A stretch of 34,030 bases of DNA from Priapulus caudatus (taxonomy: Eukaryota > Priapulida > Priapulimorpha > Priapulimorphida > Priapulidae): assembly GCF_000485595.1 (NCBI RefSeq), contig NW_014577140.1, positions 473,974-508,003 of the forward strand, in the 5' to 3' direction. This document shows positions 26,183 through 34,030 of this stretch, piece by piece. A model generated the notes under the pieces. That model was not told where the DNA came from and did not search any database. It saw only the letters and a program-made list of their open reading frames with translations. The position numbers and the translations under genes were made by a program. Each line of letters starts with the position of its first letter. Positions within the stretch are counted from its first letter, which is position 1.

Positions 26183-26188
26183 AATAAA
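26183..26188 (+). terminator. Probable polyadenylation signal of the dehydratase gene
   Basis: AATAAA about 313 bases after the stop codon. It is chosen as the first canonical hexamer downstream; usage is inferred. Confidence 0.5.
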
Positions 26189-26546
26189 ATCACAATATAT
26201 TTTGCATTCTACTTTTTGATATTTTTTGTCGAGATATTATAACGATACAATAATTTATTCATGACACTATATGCACAGCAGATGTATATATACAATAAAT
26301 TTTGTAGCTTGCAAAGAGATGACCTACTGCAGCAATAGTTTGCTGGAAAAATATTGCTATGTTGCTAGAGTGCAAGAATCACTGCATTCCCTGTGCCTTT
26401 ACCTCCAAAAGGCAAAGTGTTTATTTTATGCAAAATAAGATTGAAAGTATGCAGTAAGAAGAGCATAACAAATAATAAAATGGTTGCATACGTTCCTATG
26501 TACGCATATATATTTAAAAACGTTCCGAGTAAAGTAATTGGAACTG

Positions 26547-26558
26547 AAAAAACGAAAA
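26547..26558 (-). terminator. Pol III terminator of tRNA-iMet
   Basis: On the minus strand TTTTCGTTTTTT lies a few bases after the tRNA 3' end, which fits the T4+ rule for RNA polymerase III stop signals. Confidence 0.75.
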
Positions 26559-26562
26559 CAGT

Positions 26563-26634
26563 TAGCAGAGGGTAGTTTCGATCTACCGACCTCTGGGTTA
26601 TGGGCCCAGCACGCTTCCACTGCGCCACTCTGCT
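26563..26634 (-). tRNA. Initiator tRNA-Met (CAT)
   Basis: A 72-base tRNA gene starting AGCAGAGTGGCGCAG with anticodon CAT. Initiator features are all present: an A1-T72 end pair (AGCAGAG with CTCTGCT, discriminator A), three successive G-C pairs in the anticodon stem (CTGGG/CCCAG), and ATCGAAA replacing the usual TTC in the T loop. There is no intron and CCA is not encoded. T runs follow on the minus strand (26547-26558) as a Pol III terminator. Confidence 0.97.
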
Positions 26635-28530
26635 TGTGTATTGCTGTCGGTTTGATTAGATTTATGTACTGTAGATATACACTATTCTTCATCGTATTTT
26701 AATAATAATGTATTTATTTTCTCGAACATCATAGTTTAGAGCAGTATATAATTATATTACGGCAATAAAACCTGCTATTTCGAATTAAATTGGACAAGAG
26801 TGAAAAAAATTCCAGACCCAATCCTGCGTCTTCACTAGGTTACTACTCAATAGATGGCGCCAGCGTTTTTATCTATTAGTAGACTGGTACTTGCTCCCAC
26901 CTCGATTACTCGATGGGCCGAGAGGTGGGACCGGGTACTAGTCTAATCTATCAGCTGACGGTACGACACCATTTGTCTTTGTCGCTTCGTTTGCGTCAGT
27001 TTGCGTCAGTTTGTGTACGAAAATTAGAAGATAAGGAACGTTACTAATAATATCGAGTGGAAATCCTTTACGTTAAGGAATTGATGCAGCACGTAACACT
27101 TCGCTCCTGACTACATACGAATACTTTGAGGTGAGTGTAGTAATTTCTCCCACCCGTTTTTGGGTGGTGTCCTTTCAATGTTTATCCAACGGACAATGAC
27201 CGATGAAAATTGAAAGGCCAAAACTTTGCAAAAGGGGTCAACTCATGTTGAAAATCTTTTGTTGAATTTCATCAAATTATTCCATCACTGTCTCGCGGAT
27301 CATATATTTAAACTTACACGTGAATATGCATTCTAACGTTAGTCACTTCACGTTTGGTATTTTCGAACATAGCCGTACTCGTAGTTGCCAACAACGGATA
27401 CGTATACGCCACGGGCCATTTTTGCCGGGGGTTTTTGTTTGCTAATGCCTGTGGGCGTATAAATCATTGGCAGTAGTAGTACTAGTACATTAGGTCTGTA
27501 CTGTACACGATCACAGACTGTAAAGCACATCAGGGACTGTGCAGCGATCAGTTGTTCAGCGTGATTGTGTATCACTGTGGCTCATACACGCACACACACA
27601 GACGCGCATACAATCACAATACGAAATACGCTGTGGCTACGGGTACGGCAGCCGTATCTTAATGTCTCGAGGCTGGAGGTACGGCAGTCCATTCGCTTTC
27701 ATACTTAACGAGACAAAGATTGCAGCGGGTGGCGCCAGATTTCGAAATAACGCCTTGGGAAATAAATTCACGATTTGAGAGTTTAGATGAGCTAGAACCC
27801 TAACGCCAAAAAGGGGCTTCAACGAACGACGGCTGCCGTACCTCCAGCCACTGTGTACTAAATAACGTACAACATCAGTGTGATTTGCCTGTGAGTTACT
27901 CTTATTTTACAACTAGGGATGCAACTTTGTAGTGATTGTAATTTTAGGATTGTTTACACTAGTGCAGGTGCGTGTAACAACTGAATTCTAATTGAGTTAA
28001 CATGAAATTGATAATATTCGTGATGCTAATACTTCCTTTAACATTTGATGAATTAATTGTGCACTCTTGCTCAGCTCTCTCTTAATTTGCGAAACTGTAA
28101 TGAATGTAAACAGGATGTTGGTATAACTATATAGGAATGACGTAAATTTGTGAAATGTATAGCGGCAAATTGCCTTCATCAAGCGGACAACAGAGTGAGA
28201 AGATGCTGGATGCAAATCATAGATTTCAACTATGATAACAGAACTCCCACTCACTAGAACTGATTATAATCCAATCTGCTGCCAATGTTATGTAAAGAAT
28301 TTCAAACTTTCTGTACTTTCTATAATCAATTAATCATGAATGAGTGAATCTAAGATTGCAGGATAATTGAAAAGTTTTCATCTACTCAGAATGCTACTAC
28401 ATCAGATACTACATAGATCTATTCATGAATTGCTAGGCAGCACAGTGTTACATTTTTTGTATATTTATTCTTTTCGTTGAGAAATATTTTGACATTCAAA
28501 ATTTGAATCAGTAACAACAGTTTCTTTGTC
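26635..28530. other. No confident gene; palindromes and possible leader exon
   Basis: I could not support a coding exon. A hairpin with an interrupted stem lies at 26880-26946 (AGACTGGTAC with GTACTAGTCT outside, CCCACCTCG with CGAGAGGTGGG inside). An AGATGGCGC core is at 26851-26864. TTTGAG followed by GTGAGTGT at 27132 could be a splice donor of an untranslated first exon, with no coding evidence to back it. Confidence 0.5.
27631..27856. mobile_element. Small inverted-repeat element
   Basis: CTGTGGCTACGGGTACGGCAG on the left is matched by the complement of CTGCCGTACCTCCAGCCACTG on the right with a few mismatches. GGCTGGAGGTACGGCAG occurs inside at 27670-27686 and inverted at 27833-27849 as an exact 17-base pair. 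The left end matches the fragment at 235-265. Target duplication not seen. Confidence 0.6.
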
Positions 28531-28531
28531 A

Positions 28532-28559
28532 ATTGCTTGACATATATATGTCAAGCAAT
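28532..28559. repeat. Perfect 28-base palindrome
   Basis: The half-site ATTGCTTGACATAT is followed directly by its complement without a loop. No flanking element was recognised. It could be a cruciform site or the remnant of a tiny inverted-repeat insertion. Confidence 0.9.
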
Positions 28560-29667
28560 ATGTCAGTATGTACTGTATTCACAGCCTTGGAATTTTGAAA
28601 AGCTAATGAGATTACAGTTATTTCATTCATCTGCTAATCGTTTCGAGTATAACCTTAAGATATCTAAAAGCATTAGCAGCACATAATGTTATAGTAGTTT
28701 GACATTTTGTAAAAGTAGTTCATGTTTTGATATATAATACTATTAGTTCCCTGCTGTCTAGAAACTGAATGTTACGCAACAGAGAAAATTCTAGAAGCTT
28801 GATTTTAAAAAAGTATCACGAACACCCCGAATCTTGTATTTTAATATAGAAACTGTCGCGCTCCACAGCAAACACACCCATTTTACTGCATACATTTCAA
28901 AGTCGTGTAAGCATTATGCAATAACACCACTATCGAGTGCAATGACATAATTGTTTTGTGTGCGCGCAAAATAGGCAGCAGTCGGTTTTATTGGTGTAGA
29001 AAAATGTTTTAGGGTCGTCCGCCCCCTTCGCTACTGGAACCCTGGGGCTAAACTCGTTCAGCTAAAAATAAAGTTTGAGGCAGCCGTTCGTTTTGCTTCC
29101 TTCCTGTACAGTGTAAACTTATGGTGGCCATCACCTCCCGCAACATGTATGGCGGCAGTGCGGCACAGATGTGCTAAGAACAGCTCTGGTAGAGGAGAAA
29201 GGAGGCGTAGACTGGGGAGGGAACGATGGCTGTATCTATATATATATATATATAATTGCCACCGTGGCTGTCCACCGCCGCTGTTGCTGTCAGAAAAATC
29301 GCCAGGGCACTGGTCAACTGCATTGTGTCTTAAGATCTCGTTAAATCTGATCAGATATCATAAGATGCGTCATGGTGATCTGCTATTTAGTAGTTTCCAT
29401 AAAAAAGGTAGTGGATAACGATGTACTTGCCATATATTGTGAGCCGGTTCGCACAGGTATCCATCCACACGGTCACCCATGGATAAACCTGTGAATGGTA
29501 GCTGAGTAAACAATACTTTTTTGTTCGAGGTCATAGCATAGTTGTTGGGTTGTAAGACAACGGAGAAACGCCTATATGCAGATTTTCTTCGAAAAATGAA
29601 TCGGCATTATTTCGTTCCGATCTCAAGCAAACGTGAAAAAAATAGGAGGAAATCGTGTGTTTGTGTA

Positions 29668-29702
<35 letters not shown>

Positions 29703-30560
29703 TTGTGTGTATTGCGCGCGTGCTTGTCCTTGAAATGATTCCGTGATGAGAATGCAGTAAAGTTCGCGGCTGAGTGCCTTGAGCGATATCAGAAGTAGCC
29801 GTTATCCCGCGTACATAGGTAGATAGAACCCCACCCTCCCCAAGCAGCCGCAACTCGCTGGCCTGGATATGGGCCTCTAGATACTAGGAATCTGACCTGG
29901 ACGTTCTCAATAAATAAAAGAAAGGCAATGTATCTGTGGTGCATAATATATTATACATGTACGCGTGCTAAGCAGCGCACGGTTGCACGCACGCATGCAC
30001 GCACAGCGGCATGCATGTACAGTTGTTACCCTTAATTGGGAAATTGGGAGGTTTATTCAGCATAGCCGAACTAGTTCATGGCTGTTGCTATCATTAAGTG
30101 TGAAGTGGTCAGAGCTATTGCTGTTGATCGGTTCATGCCGGCTGGTCGGAGTTGCGAATGGTGTTCATAACTTGTGAAACCTAATCTTACTTACGCTTAA
30201 CTAATTAAAGCTGCACCTCAGCTTAAACTAATTAAAGCTGCACCTAAGCTAAACTGTAGTGACTGACAGTCAACCTGCTAGGTCTGATATAATGCGCCAG
30301 TGGTGTGTGACAGCTAATCCTTAACACTTTTCTCAAAAGACTGAAAGGTCGGCCAGCAATGTGACAACCACATGACTCTAGGTTGACAACTTTACACTGC
30401 TGATGTTGTTATTTGTCTCTGAGTTTCCTGGCGTAGCACTGACATCGCCTGACATCATAGCAGGAATGTCAAACAGCTGTTGGTAACCACGTAACCAAGG
30501 CCGTGCATCTACTATACAGGCAGTATGCGCGCACACTCCCCTTCACAGAAAACCTAACCG
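28560..30560. other. No confident gene; simple repeats
   Basis: No coding exon was supported. It contains a (TA)n run at 29238-29254, a (GCGT)n run at about 29671-29702, ACGC/CATG repeats around 29983-30010 and a 27-base tandem duplication at about 30197-30252 (ACTAATTAAAGCTGCACCT twice). Confidence 0.6.
30197..30252. repeat. Tandem duplication, about 27-base unit twice
   Basis: ACTAATTAAAGCTGCACCTC and ACTAATTAAAGCTGCACCTA follow each other with one or two differences. No function inferred. Confidence 0.8.
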
Positions 30561-30599
30561 ACTGGTGGTGGCAGTCTACGCTAATCATCATCGCTGGGT

Positions 30600-31060
30600 G
30601 GGTGGAGATCTCTCTTCGTTGGTGGCGATGGATGAGGAGGGGTGTGGTGTAGGGAGGGAAAAGGGGGAGGTAAACAGAATCAGCTGCTCAGCCGCTGCGC
30701 ATGCGCACTGGCGCCGCGAGGCACGTACCGCAGCAGCACTGTGGCAGCAGTATCGACGTGAGTGAGTGAGAGATCTGTTGTTTGCTCACCAGCAGCCGTT
30801 CACGCTCGGTAGGTTATATCTAGGCATCACCAACACACACGGACACGCATACAGCCTCACAGAATCGCACGAAGAAGACCTTCCTAGTTTCCGATCATTG
30901 TTAACCAGAGACGTCGGCGAGAAAGTACTCGTACTGCGTGTCACTACGTACTGCTGCGTCGGGATTTCTCGAGAGCGAGAGAAGCTGCATTGCTACGGTT
31001 TCAGCCGGATAACAACGAGGGGAAGCTGCGAGATAGACGTGAGTACTGCGCTATGGCTTC
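30600..31060 (+). promoter_or_regulatory. Candidate promoter/first exon with NRF1-like site
   Basis: This GC- and CpG-richer stretch contains CTGCGCATGCGCAC at 30695-30708, matching the NRF1 palindrome TGCGCATGCGCA. A donor-like AC|GTGAGTGA follows at 30758, and a second (AC|GTGAGTAC) near 31039. It may be the promoter of a gene running right, possibly the one at 32757. This is inference; no transcript evidence exists here. Confidence 0.35.
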
Positions 31061-31274
31061 CTCGTGCGCAGGGGGCTGAGTGCGTGAGCGAGCGTTGCCA
31101 TGGGCGATACCTGCATAGCTACGACGGTAACTATCGCTGTGTCGGCGTGGGTTTGCACTGGTCGTCTCTCTGGGTAGCTACAAGGAACAGCCGAGTATAA
31201 TTATATATTAGAACTTGAAGACGTGGTGTTTGGACGCACGTATCTAGGCATGATTTACTCTTACAGCTACGTGG

Positions 31275-31478
31275 GCTGCTGTACATACGTACATGCACAT
31301 ACGCACGCACGCACGCATTTGTAGATGCTGCACATACGTTTGCACGCACGCACGCACGCATATTTAGATGCTGTACATACGTATGCACGCACGCACGCAT
31401 ATGTAGCTGCTGTACATACGTATGCACGCACGCATATATGTAGCTGCTGTACATACGTATGCACGCACGCACGCACAT
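31275..31478. repeat. Minisatellite of about 50-base units, roughly five copies
   Basis: Units share CTGCTGTACATACGTATGCA followed by (CGCA)n and ATATGTAG. Copies differ in the number of CGCA repeats and by point changes. Long frames across it are repeat artefacts. Confidence 0.85.
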
Positions 31479-31546
31479 AAGATATATACGTGGCTGCCGT
31501 GAGCAGCTCGTTTGATATTTTGGTCTGTGTAAACGTTCGTGTGCGT

Positions 31547-31742
31547 GGTGAGTGAGAGCTTGTCACTGGTGGGGGTGTCGGTGGTGTCGTTGCGTTGTGC
31601 TCGGGTGCACGCTGAGTGATGAGCTTGTCACTGGTGGGGGTGTCGGTGGTGTCGTTGGTTGTGTCGGGTGCACGCGGAGTGAGAGCTTGTCACCAGTGGG
31701 AGTAGTCGAGTGTGTCTTTGGTTGTTCGGGTGCACGTGAGTG
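31547..31742. repeat. Minisatellite of about 64-base units, three copies
   Basis: Each unit has GAGTGAGAGCTTGTCAC, a GT-rich TGGGGGTGTCGGTGGTGTCG part and ends TCGGGTGCACG. The third copy is the most diverged. It is GT-rich on the plus strand and probably non-coding. Confidence 0.85.
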
Positions 31743-32067
31743 AATGTTGCGCGTGATATTTATGAGGCGAAGGGGGGGTGGGGGTGGGGGGGCCCTCACG
31801 TGACTTGGGGCTCCGCGCTGTAACAGAGCTCCTGGATGGAGGGGGGGGGTATGTTGGTTTGAAACCCCGTGTTCTCCTGGTGAGTTACATGCTGAGAGTG
31901 AGAGAGTTACCAGGGTTTGCATTGGACGGCTACGTTGCTCCGAGCAACCGCAGGGATATTGCCGAGTTCATAACGAGCGTGTCATGGGATGATGAAGTTA
32001 ATATATGCGCCCTATATTCGTCATAAGCGTCCATCGGTCTGCCGAGGGAATTGCTAGTAGCTGCGGC

Positions 32068-32238
32068 TAGTGATGTCCCGATGATCGATTATAATCGAAA
32101 GTCAGTCGTTTGCAGCAACCGACTAAGCACTCGATCTGGTAGCCACAATCAATGGCATTTAACCGATTATCTTCGATCATCGATCGGTTGGGTGCAACTG
32201 ATGATCGATGATGAAATTCCAACCGATTCCCATCACTA
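32068..32238. mobile_element. 171-base hAT-like MITE with 8-base duplication
   Basis: It starts TAGTGATG and ends CATCACTA. The flanks GCTGCGGC (32060-32067) and GCTACGGC (32239-32246) form an 8-base duplication with one mismatch. Internally it repeats GATGATCGAT and CAACCGATT in both orientations. A diverged copy of the surrounding sequence at about 32330-32400 lacks the element and serves as an empty site. Confidence 0.88.
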
Positions 32239-32329
32239 GCTACGGCGCTTCGTGTTCAACTTCATTCCTGCGTTGCTTGGGAATATGTCGGTCGTAGTGT
32301 TTGTCACATGCCTCGTCATTCAGTGTTCT

Positions 32330-32400
32330 GGGGGAATTGCTAGTAACTACGGTGCCTCGTGTTCGACTTAACTCCTTCGTCACTCGCAAATATGTCAAAA
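32330..32400. repeat. Duplicate of the MITE target region (empty site)
   Basis: GGGGAATTGCTAGTAACTAC, then GGTGCCTCGTGTTCGACTT, matches the sequence on both sides of the MITE at 32046-32067 plus 32239-32265 once the element and one duplication are removed. The duplication of this stretch (about 290 bases apart) therefore appears older than the insertion. Confidence 0.75.
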
Positions 32401-32756
32401 AAAATGGAGTGGTGATGTCAGAATCGATAAAAATGCATTGATGTTTCGTGAAAATGTTCGCTGTGTGTGTAAATCCTCTTTCACACGTACTTACATTAAC
32501 AAGGCACGTGACGGGCGCAGCTGTGTTTAGGGTGTTGCTGTACATTAATGGAGTCGTGGTGAATCGAGGTTTTTGTTATATTGCCGGCTACTAGGTGTGA
32601 ATAACCGGCCAGCGAACGCCATGTAATCACGTACTTCTTTTCTATTTGGGCCGGCGCTGCAATGTGCAGCGGTGCATGAATCGATCGGCTTGTTTTTTAG
32701 CTATACACTATGTCGCTCCGGTATCTGTGTCAACTCGCTCACACATTCGCACCAAG

Positions 32757-33082
32757 ATGGCCGCCGCACGGCAGAATCTCCTGCGCGTAACCATGGCGAT
32801 GCGAGCTGCGCTCACGACGTCTGGCTTTCTTTCAGGTGCCGAAGGTGTCTCCCCCGCATCATCCTTTCTCCGCCGTCGATCAGCAGAGATGCAGAGCCAC
32901 GAGAACATGGACGCAATGGCGGCGCTAGTGTGCGGCTGCCTCAACGTCCGCGTGAGTTTCGTCAGCGGGCAGCTGAGGCCTGTCAGCTTCTTCCAGTTGG
33001 CGCTAGCGGGCGAGGAAGCGCTCGAAGCGTTCTTCAAGCAGAAGCTCATCGATGTGACCCTCGACCTCACCGGCGTGACAAA
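32757..33082 (+). CDS. Unrecognised protein, 5' coding exon
   Basis: I do not recognise this protein. The ATG at 32757 has a good context (CACCAAGATGGCC) that also overlaps a YY1-like CAAGATGGC motif. The frame runs 108 codons plus two bases to a donor (ACAAA|GTAGGT). Read unspliced it would stop at once (ACA AAG TAG), which supports a donor there. The first 40 residues are basic and acid-poor (MAAARQNLLRVTMAMRAALT...), a possible mitochondrial presequence. Then come ENMDAMAALVCGCLNVRVSF, with a CxC pair that could start a zinc site, and FFKQKLIDVTLDLTGVT. An internal CTTTCTTTCAG at 32826-32836 could be an acceptor, in which case the first part is a separate exon. A likely continuation, joined in phase, starts at 33317 with VLEQ. 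Confidence 0.5.
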
Positions 33083-33316
33083 GTAGGTGCCGCGTCTCGG
33101 CGCGGAATTCCGATTCCGATTTTCTTTTCGTGTTCCTCCTCCGATTCCATCTTGTATAATTTACCCGTCGTTACGACTCAAATTCCGTCTCATATACCAT
33201 CTCTTGTTTTCATGTCATTCATTTCTTGTACCCCGCCTTCGATTTCGTCACGTTCGCCCGTCATTCCGTCATCGACTTTACTAACAACTCCACATTTCTG
33301 TATGGGTTCTGTGCAG

Positions 33317-33329
33317 TGTGTTAGAGCAG
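33317..33329 (+). CDS. Possible second exon of the unrecognised gene
   Basis: After TTCTGTGCAG the sequence T GTG TTA GAG CAG continues the previous frame (giving N-V-L-E-Q) and meets a donor-like GTAGTTGG. If that donor is not used, the frame stays open to a stop at 33476. Both readings are tentative. Confidence 0.3.
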
Positions 33330-33476
33330 GTAGTTGGTACGCGCCGGGGAAGGATTATGAATACCCGTGAGCGTAGATTAGTAAGCGTCGTGGAAAGAAA
33401 TGTGGAGCACCGCGATCGAAGCTTCTACAGAAACAAAGCTCCACCCGGTGTTCGTCATACAGAACATCGGCGTTAG

Positions 33477-34030
33477 ACTTAGACTGTCTCTGTGAGTCGC
33501 GGAACGCCTAGCGGGGTCGGCAACGGGGGGCTTTCGGGGCGGTCTACGTTGGCGTCTCGATCGTTGGTTCGTTTCGATGCGATAAATGTCAGATGGAGTT
33601 CAAACAAGATCTCTTTCGTTCGTGATTCGACTGCCTGATAAACTGCCAGTGTTGCTTAGACTGCTATCGAAGTCGTTTGCGCACCACCACACCTGTAAAC
33701 AAGTGCGTAAACACCTCGTGCCACGTACGCACCTCAGGTGAATCAGTTTTAATGTAACAGCTGACTTACTCTGTCAGATTGATTGCGCCCCGCACTGAAA
33801 CAAATCATTCGAAAGATTTGAAAATGTAAATAACATGAGGCTAGGTTTAACTTCACTTGCTATGGCCGCTCCCTGGTTAGTCTGAAAAGGTGCAACAATA
33901 CTTTAGGTACCCTTTCTATTTTACAAGATTTTAAGAGATAAAGTGCTGTAATTATTAGTTTGTACGCCAGCATTCGTCGGTTACACACGCGTGCGGTAAA
34001 GAAGCGAATGCTGGGAGTTGGGTCGTTAGT
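33477..34030. other. Right edge, no feature seen
   Basis: No coding exon, RNA gene or repeat of note was found. It is probably intron or 3' sequence of the gene starting at 32757. Confidence 0.4.

Noticed and set aside
29149-29418. A plus-strand frame starting ATGGCGGCAGTGCGG
   Set aside because: The start context is attractive, but the frame runs through a TA repeat (YLYIYIY) and shows no family match or convincing donor.
32708-33070. A 120-codon minus-strand frame opposite the right-end gene
   Set aside because: It mirrors the plus-strand exon. The plus frame has the better start context and a splice donor that rescues an immediate stop.

Overview
The window is nuclear DNA from an animal, most likely an invertebrate. 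Every recognisable gene is a typical eukaryotic gene split by GT-AG introns. There is a eukaryotic initiator tRNA-Met, and TTAGGG-type repeats are present. The sequence is rich in microsatellites (CA, CT, ACGC, CAG), short palindromes and small non-autonomous DNA transposons. I see no bacterial or viral gene. The species cannot be fixed from the sequence.

Layout. 1-90 is a degenerate TTAGGG tract, oriented so that it cannot be a normal left chromosome end. About 91-7398 is gene-poor and full of (CA)n, (ACGC)n and C/G tracts. 7399-11305 (minus) is a class I phosphatidylinositol transfer protein gene: seven coding exons were rebuilt, and only the tiny first coding exon is missing. About 12085-14840 is a nested block of inverted repeats around a 505-base assembly gap (12605-13109). 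15445-20620 (plus) is a complete six-exon NDUFS8 gene (complex I 4Fe-4S subunit). 21524-22837 (minus) is a complete three-exon BOLA2 gene, convergent with NDUFS8. 23384-25870 (plus) is a six-exon PLP-dependent threonine/serine dehydratase-like gene, divergent from BOLA2 across about 550 bases. 26563-26634 (minus) is tRNA-iMet. About 26640-32756 holds no confident protein gene, but has several palindromes, minisatellites, an NRF1-like site and a clear 171-base hAT-type MITE with an empty-site copy nearby. 32757 to the right end (plus) carries the 5' part of an unrecognised gene.

The genes are housekeeping and not an operon-like set. There is a loose iron-sulphur theme: BOLA2 works with monothiol glutaredoxins in cytosolic Fe-S/iron handling, and NDUFS8 carries two 4Fe-4S clusters. 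No functional coupling is implied by the sequence.

The most informative second-look items are the transposable elements. Several short hAT-like elements with readable terminal inverted repeats and target-site duplications lie in introns, two of them within about 10-25 bases of a splice site. Two copies of a TTAGGG-bearing palindromic element each carry a different nested hairpin insertion with its own target duplication. I do not see a convincing new multi-gene system.
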